Positions 1-9,247 are shown, counted from the stretch's first letter. The stretch: DNA of 64,000 bases from Coprothermobacter platensis DSM 11748 (GCF_000378005.1 NZ_KB899040.1:543920-607919), one strand, 5' to 3'. Notes: generated by a model from the sequence alone, not told the origin. A program made the numbers and translations.

Positions 1-886
1 GGCATCTAAAAATCCAGAAAATACGACAAATAACTTCCATGTTAATGCCATTAAAGCGGAGCCTAAGTCTTTGCTTAACGAGATTAAACGCAGTGATGTC
101 GTTTTAGAGGGCCCTGGCGGTCTTTATCAAGATGCCACAAGTTTCAAGAGTCTGTTTTATTATGCTTCGGCCGTGTTTATGGCAAAACATTTTCGCAAAA
201 AAGTGTATTTATATGGTATAGGTATAGGGCCTATAAAGAGACATGTAAGTGAACAGTTAACAAAAAAAGCATTTTCCATGGCTGATGGTCGCTTTGTACG
301 AGATAAATTTTCTTATGAATGGCTGATGAAGCGAGGAATACAAAGCGAATACGCGGCTGACGTGGTTTTTACGGCAGCAAGCGAGCAATTCAAAGGTTAC
401 AAACCTGGGCATGATTCCGTATTGTACATACCCAGTCATAAATGGGAAAACTTGGATGTGGATCAGGTGGATGGGAGTATGGTCATTTTCTTTCCCGGTA
501 AAGATATGCCTATAACAGCTGCTTCCGGTGGCGATTTCATTGACGGTTTACAACTCGGTATTGCTGAGATATTAAAGCTGTTTAAAGAATATAAAGGTGC
601 CGTAGTGGGAAGACTACATGCCGGCATTTTAGCAACCATAGCGGGATTACCATTTGTGTGCATACCATACGATGTAAAGTTGAGCGAATACGCCAAAGAA
701 CTTTCAGCAGCCTTAGATGTTCCTGAAGATGCCATTGTTGCATCAAACATAACAGAAGCAAAAGCAAAGTTATCTTCGCTTTTAGAAAATGCTTCTGAGG
801 TTAGTGATAAACTTATACGCTTTTCTTTGGCTCAAAAGGAAAGAGCCGACAGAATGATGCATTATATAGAAGGTTCTGTGTTATGA
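1..886 (+). CDS. csaB: Polysaccharide pyruvyl transferase, CsaB-like (5' partial)
   Basis: The frame is open from base 2 to the window edge, so the gene starts upstream; 294 residues are visible. Family hallmarks are the early segment with VVLEGPGGLYQD, the YLYGIGIGPI stretch, and the C-terminal VGRLHAGILATIAGLP followed by PYDVK, which matches the conserved xxRxHxxxLAxxxxxP and YDxKV blocks of CsaB. CsaB-type enzymes move pyruvate from PEP onto a cell-wall polysaccharide, making a ketal that binds SLH-domain surface proteins. No SLH protein is visible here to confirm this. The last four bases overlap the next gene (ATGA), so they are probably co-transcribed. Family is fairly sure, exact acceptor unknown. 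Confidence 0.8.
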   Translation, partial: ASKNPENTTNNFHVNAIKAEPKSLLNEIKRSDVVLEGPGGLYQDATSFKSLFYYASAVFMAKHFRKKVYLYGIGIGPIKRHVSEQLTKKAFSMADGRFVRDKFSYEWLMKRGIQSEYAADVVFTAASEQFKGYKPGHDSVLYIPSHKWENLDVDQVDGSMVIFFPGKDMPITAASGGDFIDGLQLGIAEILKLFKEYKGAVVGRLHAGILATIAGLPFVCIPYDVKLSEYAKELSAALDVPEDAIVASNITEAKAKLSSLLENASEVSDKLIRFSLAQKERADRMMHYIEGSVL

Positions 887-1989
887 AGAAAGCAATATTA
901 GTAGATAGTAATTCACTCCTCTATAGGGCGTTCTATGCATTGCCAAAGTTCACATCATCAGACGGAATGCCCACAGGGGGCATTTACGGTTTTCTGAGGA
1001 TACTTTCGAAGCTTCTTAAAGAGCCTCACAGCCATTTTATCGTAGTTGGTGATTCAAAAGGACCATTATCGCGATCTTCCATACTAAAAGAGTACAAATG
1101 CAATAGGCCTAAAGCACCTGATGAGTTGAGCGTTCAACGTAGTGAATTGCCGCAAGTGCTGGCTGCATTGAACATACCTTATGTTGTCTTCGAAGGAAAG
1201 GAAGCAGATGATTCTATAGCTTCCTTGTCGGCATTATTCGAACATTGGGGATTCGATATCGACGTTTATACGTCGGATACTGACATGCTCCAACTTATTT
1301 CAGACCACACGCGTATTGTAATGTTCAAGAAGGGAATCACCCAGGTAAAAATATACGATAAGAGTACTTTCACAGATGAATATGGTTTTTTACCCAGCCG
1401 TTATGTAGACTATAAGGCATTAGTTGGCGACCAGTCAGACAATATTCCAGGAGTAAATGGCATAGGGCCAAAGACTGCGTCATCACTAATGAGAGAATCG
1501 GACAGAGATGCCATTAAGAAGAAATATGGAGAGATTTTCGATCGAAACGTGGAATTGATAACATTAGAACGTTTTGATGTACCATTGTCCATGTTTCTTT
1601 ATAGGATAAAACCTGTCTTCGATTTTGGAACATTGGATGATCTACAATTTCGCTCGTTGATTCCATCGCTTCAAAAAGTTTTGAGTCCTATTGAGGTACA
1701 AGTAAGCTTATTTGGTTTAGAGGGGTTAAATGCGTTACCTTGGCAATCTTTGGAACAAAGCACCGTTGTTGCTGAACCATTTCCATTCGCATTCATAAAA
1801 GGGCAGGAACCTATAATGAGTTCATGCCTTCTTTTTGCACAGTCTTCTTACTCCATAAACAACCTTCAATTTGCTTCTGTTTTTGTTGATGGTGAGGCAA
1901 TTGAGTTAAATGAGCAGCTTACTGCGACGCTAATAAATGCTGCATCGTCAGTGAAAGTGGATGGGAATACCTTATGGATTCAGGCATAA
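883..1989 (+). CDS. polA: PolA-type 5'-3' exonuclease lacking the polymerase domain
   Basis: A 368-residue protein matching the N-terminal 5'-3' (flap) exonuclease domain of DNA polymerase I. Metal-binding acidic residues are all present: LVDSN near residue 8, VVGDSKG near 55, EGKEADD near 105, YTSDTDMLQL near 130 and the helix-hairpin-helix GDQSDNIPGVNGIGPKTA near 185-200. After about residue 290 there are some 75 residues resembling the very start of the inactive 3'-5' exonuclease domain, then a stop. The rest of that domain and the whole polymerase domain are missing (full PolA is about 850-930 residues). The following coaE-like gene overlaps by 16 bases and sits where coaE usually follows polA. 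So this is a shortened polA, able at most to remove RNA primers and flaps. Confidence 0.9.
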   Translation: MKKAILVDSNSLLYRAFYALPKFTSSDGMPTGGIYGFLRILSKLLKEPHSHFIVVGDSKGPLSRSSILKEYKCNRPKAPDELSVQRSELPQVLAALNIPYVVFEGKEADDSIASLSALFEHWGFDIDVYTSDTDMLQLISDHTRIVMFKKGITQVKIYDKSTFTDEYGFLPSRYVDYKALVGDQSDNIPGVNGIGPKTASSLMRESDRDAIKKKYGEIFDRNVELITLERFDVPLSMFLYRIKPVFDFGTLDDLQFRSLIPSLQKVLSPIEVQVSLFGLEGLNALPWQSLEQSTVVAEPFPFAFIKGQEPIMSSCLLFAQSSYSINNLQFASVFVDGEAIELNEQLTATLINAASSVKVDGNTLWIQA

Positions 1990-2546
1990 CCTTAGGATTA
2001 GCTGGCTGGATAGGTGTTGGCAAAAGCACTATCGCTTCATATTTTGAAGAACAATTAGCGGCAGAAACATTCCGTTTGGATGACATAAGCCACGATCTTT
2101 ACAAAAACGACGAATTGTGCGCTCAGCTGAGAAAAACTTTTGGAACGTCGGAACGAAAAGAAATCGGTTTCATTTTACAATCACAGCCTTCTCTTTGGGA
2201 TAGTCTCGATGGTATATTCAAACCCTTTCTTGTGGAAGAAACGCGTAGGCTATGGAGTTTGTCCCCGTCGTCCTTTCGTATCATAGAAGGCAGCTTGCTC
2301 TTAAAGTTGGACTTGCAAGATTTGTGCGACGTGGTAGTTTGGGTCACAATGCATCCTCTGGAAGAAGCTCTAAAACGTAGTAGCGTACGAATGAATAAAC
2401 CATATGCTTATTGCTTAGGAATCATGGACAGGCAGATTAAGTCTGGTTTGTTCGATCCAAAGAAAATTGACATTTTAGAAGTGGAAGATCAGGAAAGGGA
2501 TTCGTTGTCTGTGTATGAAGATATTAGACGGCACTTACGCTTATAA
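1974..2546 (+). CDS. coaE: Dephospho-CoA kinase-like P-loop kinase (divergent CoaE)
   Basis: A 190-residue P-loop kinase. Walker A is GWIGVGKS at residues 11-18, then FRLDDISHDLY near 33 in the place of the CoaE DADxxxH motif, and a late R...Q pattern (LKRSS...MDRQIKSG) resembling the CoaE lid. CoaE phosphorylates dephospho-CoA in the last step of coenzyme A synthesis. Placement after polA supports the assignment, since polA-coaE neighbourhoods are common in Firmicutes. However, the usual GGIGSGKS has become GWIGVGKS and the LD(H)P and PLLFE segments are poorly kept, so function is inferred mainly from overall pattern and position. It overlaps polA by 16 bases and the next gene by 32. Confidence 0.62.
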   Translation: MDSGITLGLAGWIGVGKSTIASYFEEQLAAETFRLDDISHDLYKNDELCAQLRKTFGTSERKEIGFILQSQPSLWDSLDGIFKPFLVEETRRLWSLSPSSFRIIEGSLLLKLDLQDLCDVVVWVTMHPLEEALKRSSVRMNKPYAYCLGIMDRQIKSGLFDPKKIDILEVEDQERDSLSVYEDIRRHLRL

Positions 2547-2985
2547 ACTACCATTTGGCCTCTATCTGTGCATAGATGTAAAAAAGGATTTATTACTTAA
2601 ATCATGGTTCTCTGATCAAGCGGTTTTTCTCGACAGTCCTCCACCGCCGTTAAAGACGTTTTTGGACGGTTATTACAACGGTTTATGGCAACCAGATTTG
2701 TACTTTCACCTCATCCCTTGGTCTTCTTTTAAGGACAAAAGAGCAGCAGTTTATAGATGTTTGATCAATGTAACAACAGGGACCACTGTGACGTATGGTG
2801 AATTAGCGCGCTATACAGGCTGTGCCAGTCGTGAAGTTGGTACCTATATGCGTACAAACCCATTACCTCTTTTTATCCCTTGCCACAGGGTAGTGGGAGA
2901 AAAAAGTTTGGGTGGATTCACTCCTAATGTAGAATGGAAGAAAATGATACTTGATTGGGAGTCGGCGCAATGCAAAAAGTTATAG
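2515..2985 (+). CDS. ogt: Methylated-DNA--protein-cysteine methyltransferase
   Basis: 156 residues. The active-site motif IPCHRVV carries the acceptor cysteine at C123, preceded by the arginine finger at R106 (CASREVGTYM) and the asparagine-containing hinge RTNPLP. The protein repairs O6-alkylguanine by transferring the alkyl group to its own cysteine, a suicidal one-turn reaction. The N-terminal half is short and degenerate, as in many bacterial Ogt proteins. The start is taken at the ATG inside the 3' end of coaE (32-base overlap) because there is no later plausible in-frame start before the conserved region; this start is less certain than the function. It overlaps rapZ by 16 bases. Confidence 0.88.
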   Translation: MKILDGTYAYKLPFGLYLCIDVKKDLLLKSWFSDQAVFLDSPPPPLKTFLDGYYNGLWQPDLYFHLIPWSSFKDKRAAVYRCLINVTTGTTVTYGELARYTGCASREVGTYMRTNPLPLFIPCHRVVGEKSLGGFTPNVEWKKMILDWESAQCKKL

Positions 2986-3839
2986 TGGTAACTGGGCTTT
3001 CAGGAGCAGGAAAATCAACGGTATCTAAGGCACTGGAAGATCTTGGATATGTTGTCGTAGATAATGTTCCCGTGGAACTTCTGAATAGTTTGCTCCAATT
3101 GTACGAAGCAAAGAACCAAGAACAGCGTGTGGCTGTAGTTGTCGATAGTAGAAGTTTAAGGGGCCAAGCAGATGTGTCTAACTTTGTCTCCGATTTGCAA
3201 TTTCTCAAAAGTAAACTACCTCTGAGTGTTGTTTTCTTGGAAGCAAGTACGGACACGCTTTTGTCTCGTTTTAATTTGACGCGGCACTTACACCCGTTGG
3301 TTCATGCCACAGGTAGCCGCTTGGCTCTGATAGAGGCTATCGAAAGCGAAAAAGAGTTAATGTCCGAGCTTAGAGATATTAGTGATTTTGTGCTTGATAC
3401 GACGAACATGAAAGACAAAGAACTTGTTTATCATGTTGAAAACTTTGTTGGTAAGGACAGGGGACCAGAGTTTTACCTAATCAGTTTTAGTTATCAGCGG
3501 GGTCTTCCTACTAACGCCGACATGGTTTTCGACGCAAGGGTATTCAGAAATCCTTACTACGTTGAAGAATTGCGTACCCTAACGGGTTTGGACGACGGTG
3601 TAGCAGCGTACGTTAGAGCCGATGATAAGTATCCTTTCTTCTTGGACTTGTGGCTTCAATTAGCAGAGAGGACATATGAAGAGCATGTGAAACTTGGTAA
3701 ACCTTATGTCGTTATCGCTGTAGGATGCACAGGTGGTCAACATCGAAGTGTGCTTGTAGTACGTGATTTGGCTCAAAATCTTACAGATAGTGGCCACAGT
3801 GTTGTTACGTGGCACCGTGAACTGGGTAGTGTCAGTTAG
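2970..3839 (+). CDS. rapZ: RapZ/YvcJ-family nucleotide-binding protein
   Basis: 289 residues from the ATG at 2970; a longer TTG start at 2955 would add five residues and is less likely. Walker A is GLSGAGKS (residues 9-16), followed by VVDNVPVEL near 34-42, and the C-terminal domain carries GCTGGQHRSV near 257-266 and a WHREL end, all typical of RapZ/YvcJ (DUF/ATP_bind_2). In Enterobacteria RapZ guides RNase E to the GlmZ sRNA; in Gram-positives YvcJ binds ATP/GTP and affects competence. It lies directly before whiA as in Firmicutes, but the yvcK gene usually between them is absent. Confidence 0.92.
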   Translation: MQKVIVVTGLSGAGKSTVSKALEDLGYVVVDNVPVELLNSLLQLYEAKNQEQRVAVVVDSRSLRGQADVSNFVSDLQFLKSKLPLSVVFLEASTDTLLSRFNLTRHLHPLVHATGSRLALIEAIESEKELMSELRDISDFVLDTTNMKDKELVYHVENFVGKDRGPEFYLISFSYQRGLPTNADMVFDARVFRNPYYVEELRTLTGLDDGVAAYVRADDKYPFFLDLWLQLAERTYEEHVKLGKPYVVIAVGCTGGQHRSVLVVRDLAQNLTDSGHSVVTWHRELGSVS

Positions 3840-4662
3840 CGAAAATTTCTGGATAGAACTTACATCTTTAGAAATAAAAAATCCACAAAGTGAACTCGAG
3901 GGTTTGCTATTGGGTTCTGGTGAAATGGATTTAAACGGTGATCTGTTTATTAGTTTTCGCAGAACGGAACCTGTGCGAAGAGTTGTCCGCATATTATCTC
4001 AGCTAAAACTTCCCTATGAAATCACTTTTCAAAAGAACCATGCTGCTGGGTCACGACAGACTTACGTTGTAAAGGCAAAAAACGTAACATCTGTTTTGAA
4101 GAATCTACCACTGAAAGATACCACAAGGCTAAACTGGGACGTTATAAGAGGCATAATGCTGACTACAGGTTACATATCTGACCTAAATCCTTGGTATCAT
4201 GCGACAATGGATGTGGAAGTGCCGGAGGATGCAGAAGAAGTAAATTACTGGCTCAAAGAAAGAATCGGAAAAAGTTACCTCATTTCTAAGCAGAATACTA
4301 ATACAATTCATATAAGATCCTTTGATGCTCTCTATCGGTTTGTTGATGGGTTAGGTGCTATTAAAACACGTGAAGAAATCTATGAGCATCACTTCATGCG
4401 GATGAAAAAGATATCTGCTCAACGATTGGCAAACTGTGACAATGCTAATTTAAAGCGTCAGGTTGCAAAAGCAGAGTTCTATAAGGAATTGTTGGATAAT
4501 AAGGACATAACTATCTTAAATGATGAAGAAGTGTCACTGCTCAAACTTAGAGTCGAAGAGCCTGAACTTTCTTATTCGGAAATCGGAGAGCGCCTTGGGA
4601 TTAGCAAGAGCAAAGTTGCTCGGCTATTAAAAGCAATAGAGGAGAAGCTGAAAAGTGAATAA
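3829..4662 (+). CDS. whiA: WhiA-family DNA-binding regulator
   Basis: I take the GTG at 3829 (protein beginning VSVSENFWIEL), 277 residues, overlapping rapZ by 11 bases; the open frame runs further upstream but only inside rapZ. The protein has the LAGLIDADG-like N-terminal half (ELEGLLLGSGEM and RGIMLTTGYISD) and a C-terminal helix-turn-helix (LSYSEIGERLGISKSKVARLLKAIEEKL) typical of WhiA. In Streptomyces WhiA drives sporulation cell division; in Bacillus it affects division and chromosome segregation without sporulation roles. It is somewhat shorter than the usual 300-plus residues. The gene order rapZ-whiA is conserved in Gram-positives. Confidence 0.9.
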   Translation: MSVSENFWIELTSLEIKNPQSELEGLLLGSGEMDLNGDLFISFRRTEPVRRVVRILSQLKLPYEITFQKNHAAGSRQTYVVKAKNVTSVLKNLPLKDTTRLNWDVIRGIMLTTGYISDLNPWYHATMDVEVPEDAEEVNYWLKERIGKSYLISKQNTNTIHIRSFDALYRFVDGLGAIKTREEIYEHHFMRMKKISAQRLANCDNANLKRQVAKAEFYKELLDNKDITILNDEEVSLLKLRVEEPELSYSEIGERLGISKSKVARLLKAIEEKLKSE

Positions 4663-5644
4663 TAGCGGCTCGCAAAAACAAGTTCAGCGCATAACGGTCA
4701 AAAGGCGACAACTCCTTCGAACTTATATGTCAGAAGGGCTAGCACTTCCATTTGCGGATTTTGTTACGAAGTACAGCAGTGTATCGGTTCCTGATGAACT
4801 TCTTGAAGATCGCATAAGTAGTCAACCCCAAGATATTGACTGGGAACTTGTGGAACTGCAAATTGACATGATTTTCGAGGAAGAAGAAGCACAAATTGCT
4901 TATGGGATCTTAAAATCACTCGATTATCGAGGTTATTTTTCTGGTGATATCCGAGGGCTTTCTTCACAATATAATGTTTCGCTGTCAAAGGTGGAGGAAG
5001 TAAGAAAAAAACTAATAACACAGGTGGAACCGTACGGACTGGGAAGTTTAGGAGAAGACGAATTCTCTGAAATCATAAGACAATTAAAATTGGATCGTCG
5101 TGAACACCCTATAGAAAGCCAAGATAATAGTCTGCGACAAACAGAACCAGATTTCTATATAAGCATAGAGGACGGTACTTTTACGTTACGCCTCAACGAC
5201 AAATACGAGTACGTTATTCAGAATACCACAGGCATTTATAAGGTAGTGGCTGAATACCGAATGGATTTGATACGAAGGCTAGCACAGTTGATCATTGAAA
5301 ACTGCGCTTCAGAATTGGCTAATGGACGAATGACGTTTCTCACACTTGACCAAGCCGCTCATGCACTTGGTGTTTCTAAATCTACTGTTTCAAGGTTGGC
5401 AAAGTCAAAAGTATTCGATTTTTGTGGCGCCTTGTACGATGTTTCTCATTTCTTTACAAGAAGCATAAAAGGTATACCGCAAGGTGAACTTCTTATGGAG
5501 ATTGCAACCATACTAAAAGAGAACCCTACTGCAACAGATGAAATGATTGCCCAGCTCTTGAGAATACGTAAGGGATGGAAATTTTCTCGAAGAACAGTGA
5601 ATAAATACCGTAATATTTTAAGGGAATATGAGACGAAGACGTGA
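4655..5644 (+). CDS. rpoN: Compact RNA polymerase sigma-54 factor (RpoN/SigL)
   Basis: 329 residues against the usual 430-480. The C-terminal RpoN box is present as SRRTVNKYRN near residue 313 (consensus ARRTVxKYRE) and is preceded by an HTH with LTLDQAAHALGVSKSTVSRLAKSK that matches the sigma-54 HTH. The core-binding region is recognisable (residues about 70-130, with YGILKSLDYRGYFSGDI). Region I, normally rich in Gln and Leu and needed for activator control, is reduced to a basic, Gln-poor segment, and part of the region between core-binding and HTH has been lost. It lies directly upstream of gapA, where clostridia carry rpoN-cggR-gap; cggR is missing. No partner enhancer-binding protein is in the window. 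Confidence 0.85.
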   Translation: MNNSGSQKQVQRITVKRRQLLRTYMSEGLALPFADFVTKYSSVSVPDELLEDRISSQPQDIDWELVELQIDMIFEEEEAQIAYGILKSLDYRGYFSGDIRGLSSQYNVSLSKVEEVRKKLITQVEPYGLGSLGEDEFSEIIRQLKLDRREHPIESQDNSLRQTEPDFYISIEDGTFTLRLNDKYEYVIQNTTGIYKVVAEYRMDLIRRLAQLIIENCASELANGRMTFLTLDQAAHALGVSKSTVSRLAKSKVFDFCGALYDVSHFFTRSIKGIPQGELLMEIATILKENPTATDEMIAQLLRIRKGWKFSRRTVNKYRNILREYETKT

Positions 5645-5684
5645 ATTTGTTTGCATAAAAGTATCTTAAACAAGGTTTTTGTGA

Positions 5685-6728
<1,044 letters not shown>

Positions 6729-6729
6729 T

Positions 6730-7908
6730 ATGAAATTGAGGACAGTCCGAGAGGCGGATGTAAAGAACAAAAAGGTCATTGTTCGTGTCGACTTCAATGT
6801 GCCTCTGGATGCAGACGGAAATGTCGTGGATGATTTCCGTATAAGAGCAGCGTTGCCTACTATACAGTACCTCATTGACAATGGAGCAAAAATAATTCTA
6901 ATCTCTCATCTTGGAAGGCCGAAAGGAAAGAGAGATAAGAAATATAGTTTGGTAGGAGTAGCTAAACGGTTAGCCGAATTGCTTCACAAAGAGGTTCTTT
7001 TTGCTCCTGATGTCATAGGCGAGGAAGTGGAATTGGCAGTCAACGGACTTAGAGCCGGAGATGTTCTTCTCTGTGAGAACGTGCGTTTCCATGAGGAAGA
7101 AGAGAAAAACGATCCAGAATTCGCAAAGACTATTGCTTCTATGGGCGAGCTTTATGTAAACGATGCTTTCTCGGCAAGTCATAGGGCCCATGCGACTGTG
7201 GAAGCCATAACGAAGTATTTGCCATCATATGCTGGTTTCTTGATGGAAAAGGAAGTTAATTACCTTTCCATGCTCACTGAGAATCCTGAAAGGCCATATT
7301 TCCTTGTTTTAGGCGGCGCTAAGGTAAGTGATAAAGTGGCTCTTTTACAAAATCTACTACCTAAAGTCGATGGTATGGTGATCGGCGGAGCCATGGTGTT
7401 CACTTTCTGGAAGGCTCAGGGTAAAGAAACAGGAAAATCTATTGTTGAAGCGGATTTGGTTGATTTTGCCAGACAGCTAATGGAAGACGCTTCAAAGCAG
7501 GGCAAAGAAATCGTTTTGGCACAGGACTTTTTGGTTAGCGATGAAGCAAAAGAGAGCGTTTCCGTTAAGAATATAAACGATTTTGGACCAGAAGATATCG
7601 GATATGATATCGGCCCAGAAAGTATAAAGTCTTTTAAGAATGCTTTGGTAAAAGCCAAAACGGTATTCTGGAATGGCCCACTGGGTCTCTTTGAGGAAGA
7701 AAAGTTTGCTAACGGGACCCGAGAAGTAGGTACATTCTTAGGTGATTTTTCAGGAACAGTGGTAGTGGGCGGTGGAGACACTGCTAATGCAGTTCGAGAA
7801 ATGGGATTGTTCGACAAATTTGACCACGTTAGTACGGGTGGAGGAGCTTCTTTGGAGTTCTTAGAAGGCAAAGTTTTACCTGGCATTGCTCCTCTTTTGG
7901 AGGCATAA
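6730..7908 (+). CDS. pgk: Phosphoglycerate kinase
   Basis: 392 residues from ATG 6730, one base after the gapA stop. Signature segments include VRVDFNVPLD near residues 19-28, SHLGRPKG near 60, CENVRFHEEE near 117, and the C-terminal VVGGGDTANAVREMG and STGGGASLEFLEG nucleotide-binding loops. It makes ATP from 1,3-bisphosphoglycerate in the cytoplasm. The protein is the standard bacterial length and is not fused to triosephosphate isomerase, unlike the Thermotoga pgk-tpi fusion; here tpiA is a separate gene three bases downstream with its own GGAGG site formed by the end of pgk. Confidence 0.98.
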   Translation: MKLRTVREADVKNKKVIVRVDFNVPLDADGNVVDDFRIRAALPTIQYLIDNGAKIILISHLGRPKGKRDKKYSLVGVAKRLAELLHKEVLFAPDVIGEEVELAVNGLRAGDVLLCENVRFHEEEEKNDPEFAKTIASMGELYVNDAFSASHRAHATVEAITKYLPSYAGFLMEKEVNYLSMLTENPERPYFLVLGGAKVSDKVALLQNLLPKVDGMVIGGAMVFTFWKAQGKETGKSIVEADLVDFARQLMEDASKQGKEIVLAQDFLVSDEAKESVSVKNINDFGPEDIGYDIGPESIKSFKNALVKAKTVFWNGPLGLFEEEKFANGTREVGTFLGDFSGTVVVGGGDTANAVREMGLFDKFDHVSTGGGASLEFLEGKVLPGIAPLLEA

Positions 7909-7911
7909 AGC

Positions 7912-8631
7912 GTGCGATACGTGTTTGGTAACTGGAAAATGAATGGAACTATAGCTTTCACGCGTGATTATGTGAAAGCGTTGCTAAATGAAGTGCGACC
8001 TGCCACAGTGCAGGTCGCACTTTTTCCTCCATTTACTGCTTTAAGCAATATGGCTGATGCTGTAAACGGTTCATTTGTTAAGTTCGGCTCTCAGAATATG
8101 TATTTTGAGGAGTCTGGTGCTTTTACAGGTGAAATTTCCCCTGCGATGTTAGAGGAAATTGGAGTGGATTATGTTTTACTTGGCCACTCTGAGAGACGGC
8201 ATATATTTAATGAGAGCGACGAACTCTTAATGAAGAAACTTGAAGCAGCCCATAGACACAATTTCCCTGTGGTTTTCTGTATAGGAGAAACACTTGATGA
8301 AAGGAAGTCCGGGGTTACCAAAGATGTTATCAAAAGGCAACTGATTCTTGTAAAAGATCTTCTAAGATTAGGTGATCTTGTGGCTTACGAACCCGTTTGG
8401 GCCATCGGTACCGGTGTTACACCTACGATGGATGAGATTGCAGAAAGTATTTCTTGGGTCAAGGACTACTTGAAGACAGACATACCTGTACTTTATGGCG
8501 GAAGTGTAAATAAAGGCAACGCGAAGGATATTGCTGCAATAAACATTGTTGATGGTGCTTTGGTTGGAGGAGCAAGTTTAAAAGTTGATGAATTTGCTAT
8601 TATAATAAAAGCGTTCGGCGAGAATAATTAG
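7912..8631 (+). CDS. tpiA: Triosephosphate isomerase
   Basis: 239 residues, GTG start with TTTTGGAGG 10 bases before it. Catalytic residues are all visible: N7 and K9 in NWKMN, H92 in GHSERR, E160 in YEPVWAIGTG, and the phosphate-binding YGGSV near 196. It interconverts dihydroxyacetone phosphate and glyceraldehyde 3-phosphate. The protein is a little short against the usual 250. The striking oddity is in the DNA: codons 27-38 form a perfect 13-base hairpin followed by five Ts, an intrinsic-terminator shape inside the coding region (see the separate entry). Phosphoglycerate mutase and enolase, often in this operon in Bacillus, are not present. Confidence 0.97.
   Translation: MRYVFGNWKMNGTIAFTRDYVKALLNEVRPATVQVALFPPFTALSNMADAVNGSFVKFGSQNMYFEESGAFTGEISPAMLEEIGVDYVLLGHSERRHIFNESDELLMKKLEAAHRHNFPVVFCIGETLDERKSGVTKDVIKRQLILVKDLLRLGDLVAYEPVWAIGTGVTPTMDEIAESISWVKDYLKTDIPVLYGGSVNKGNAKDIAAINIVDGALVGGASLKVDEFAIIIKAFGENN
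7991..8025 (+). terminator. Terminator-like hairpin inside tpiA
   Basis: AAGTGCGACCTGC (7991-8003), loop CACAGT, then its exact reverse complement (8010-8022), running into TTTTTCC. This is a 13-base perfect GC-rich stem followed directly by a T-run in the plus direction only. It lies about 80 bases into the tpiA reading frame, which stays open and well conserved across it. It would act as an attenuator if ribosomes do not follow RNA polymerase closely; that function is inference. Confidence 0.6.
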
Positions 8632-8649
8632 CTGCGAGGTGTTTAAGCT

Positions 8650-8865
8650 ATGAAAGAAGTTTTGATGATTGTTTTAGGCGTTGTGTCTTTTATTTTGCTT
8701 CTGCTGATTTCGTTCCAGGAGCCTAAGGAAGAAGGTTTAGGCGCCATTGGAGGTTCTGCATCCATGTTCCACGGCGCATCTCCACGGAGTAAGTTGTTTG
8801 ACAAGATGATTATAGGTTTTGGAATTGCCTATGTGGCGTTGGTAATTCTGACTGTACTTTTGTAG
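8650..8865 (+). CDS. secG: Preprotein translocase subunit SecG
   Basis: 71 residues. Two membrane segments (about 4-20 and 53-70) flank a loop with the SecG hallmark EGLGAIGGSASMF. SecG is the small non-essential partner of SecYE in the export channel and helps SecA cycling. It follows tpiA by 18 bases, preceded by a weak GAGGTG site. secG after the glycolytic genes is a common clostridial arrangement, so transcription with gapA-pgk-tpiA is likely. Confidence 0.93.
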   Translation: MKEVLMIVLGVVSFILLLLISFQEPKEEGLGAIGGSASMFHGASPRSKLFDKMIIGFGIAYVALVILTVLL

Positions 8866-8983
8866 TGCTAAAATAGTGATTGTATCTAATTAACAGTGGT
8901 TCCAAGGTACAAACGTTATTGAATAGCACGATTGTTCAGTTTTGATGAAAATACTGGACAAATCGCAAGTAGGAGGTATTTAT

Positions 8984-9247
8984 ATGGATAAAGAATTGAA
9001 GGAAAAGATTATTCAGGAGTATGCTACGCACCCAGGGGACACAGGTTCCCCAGAAGTTCAGGTTGCATTACTTACTACTCGGATACAAAATCTCACTGAA
9101 CATCTACGTAGAAACCCTAAAGATGTGCATTCCCGGAGAGGCCTCATTCTTATGGTAAGTAAGAGAAGAAAACTTTTAAATTACCTGAGGGGGAAATCTC
9201 CAGAGAGGTATCAAACATTAATTCAGCGATTAGGATTGCGACGTTAG
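8984..9247 (+). CDS. rpsO: 30S ribosomal protein S15
   Basis: 87 residues from ATG 8984, with AGGAGGT (8971-8977) before it; the frame is open upstream to an ATG at 8942 but that lacks a site. Family landmarks [22 protein letters not shown] and RRKLLNYLR are present. S15 binds 16S rRNA early in 30S assembly and forms a bridge to the 50S subunit. It is followed one base later by pnp, the order seen in most bacteria, where S15 commonly regulates its own translation. The 118-base gap before it after secG holds no promoter I can call with confidence. Confidence 0.97.
   Translation: MDKELKEKIIQEYATHPGDTGSPEVQVALLTTRIQNLTEHLRRNPKDVHSRRGLILMVSKRRKLLNYLRGKSPERYQTLIQRLGLRR

Noticed and set aside
463..750. 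Minus-strand frames inside csaB and many similar frames opposite long genes
   Set aside because: They mirror conserved plus-strand genes, lack ribosome sites and have no recognisable protein pattern.
3763..3828. Extended WhiA start at 3763
   Set aside because: It lies inside rapZ and adds a sequence unlike WhiA N-termini; GTG 3829 fits the family.
5640..5660. Possible sigma-54 (-24/-12) promoter upstream of gapA, around TTGCA at 5651-5655
   Set aside because: The -12 part fits, but the -24 part reads CGTGAA and lacks the GG that would be needed 12 bases before the GC. A normal TATAAT is present further down.
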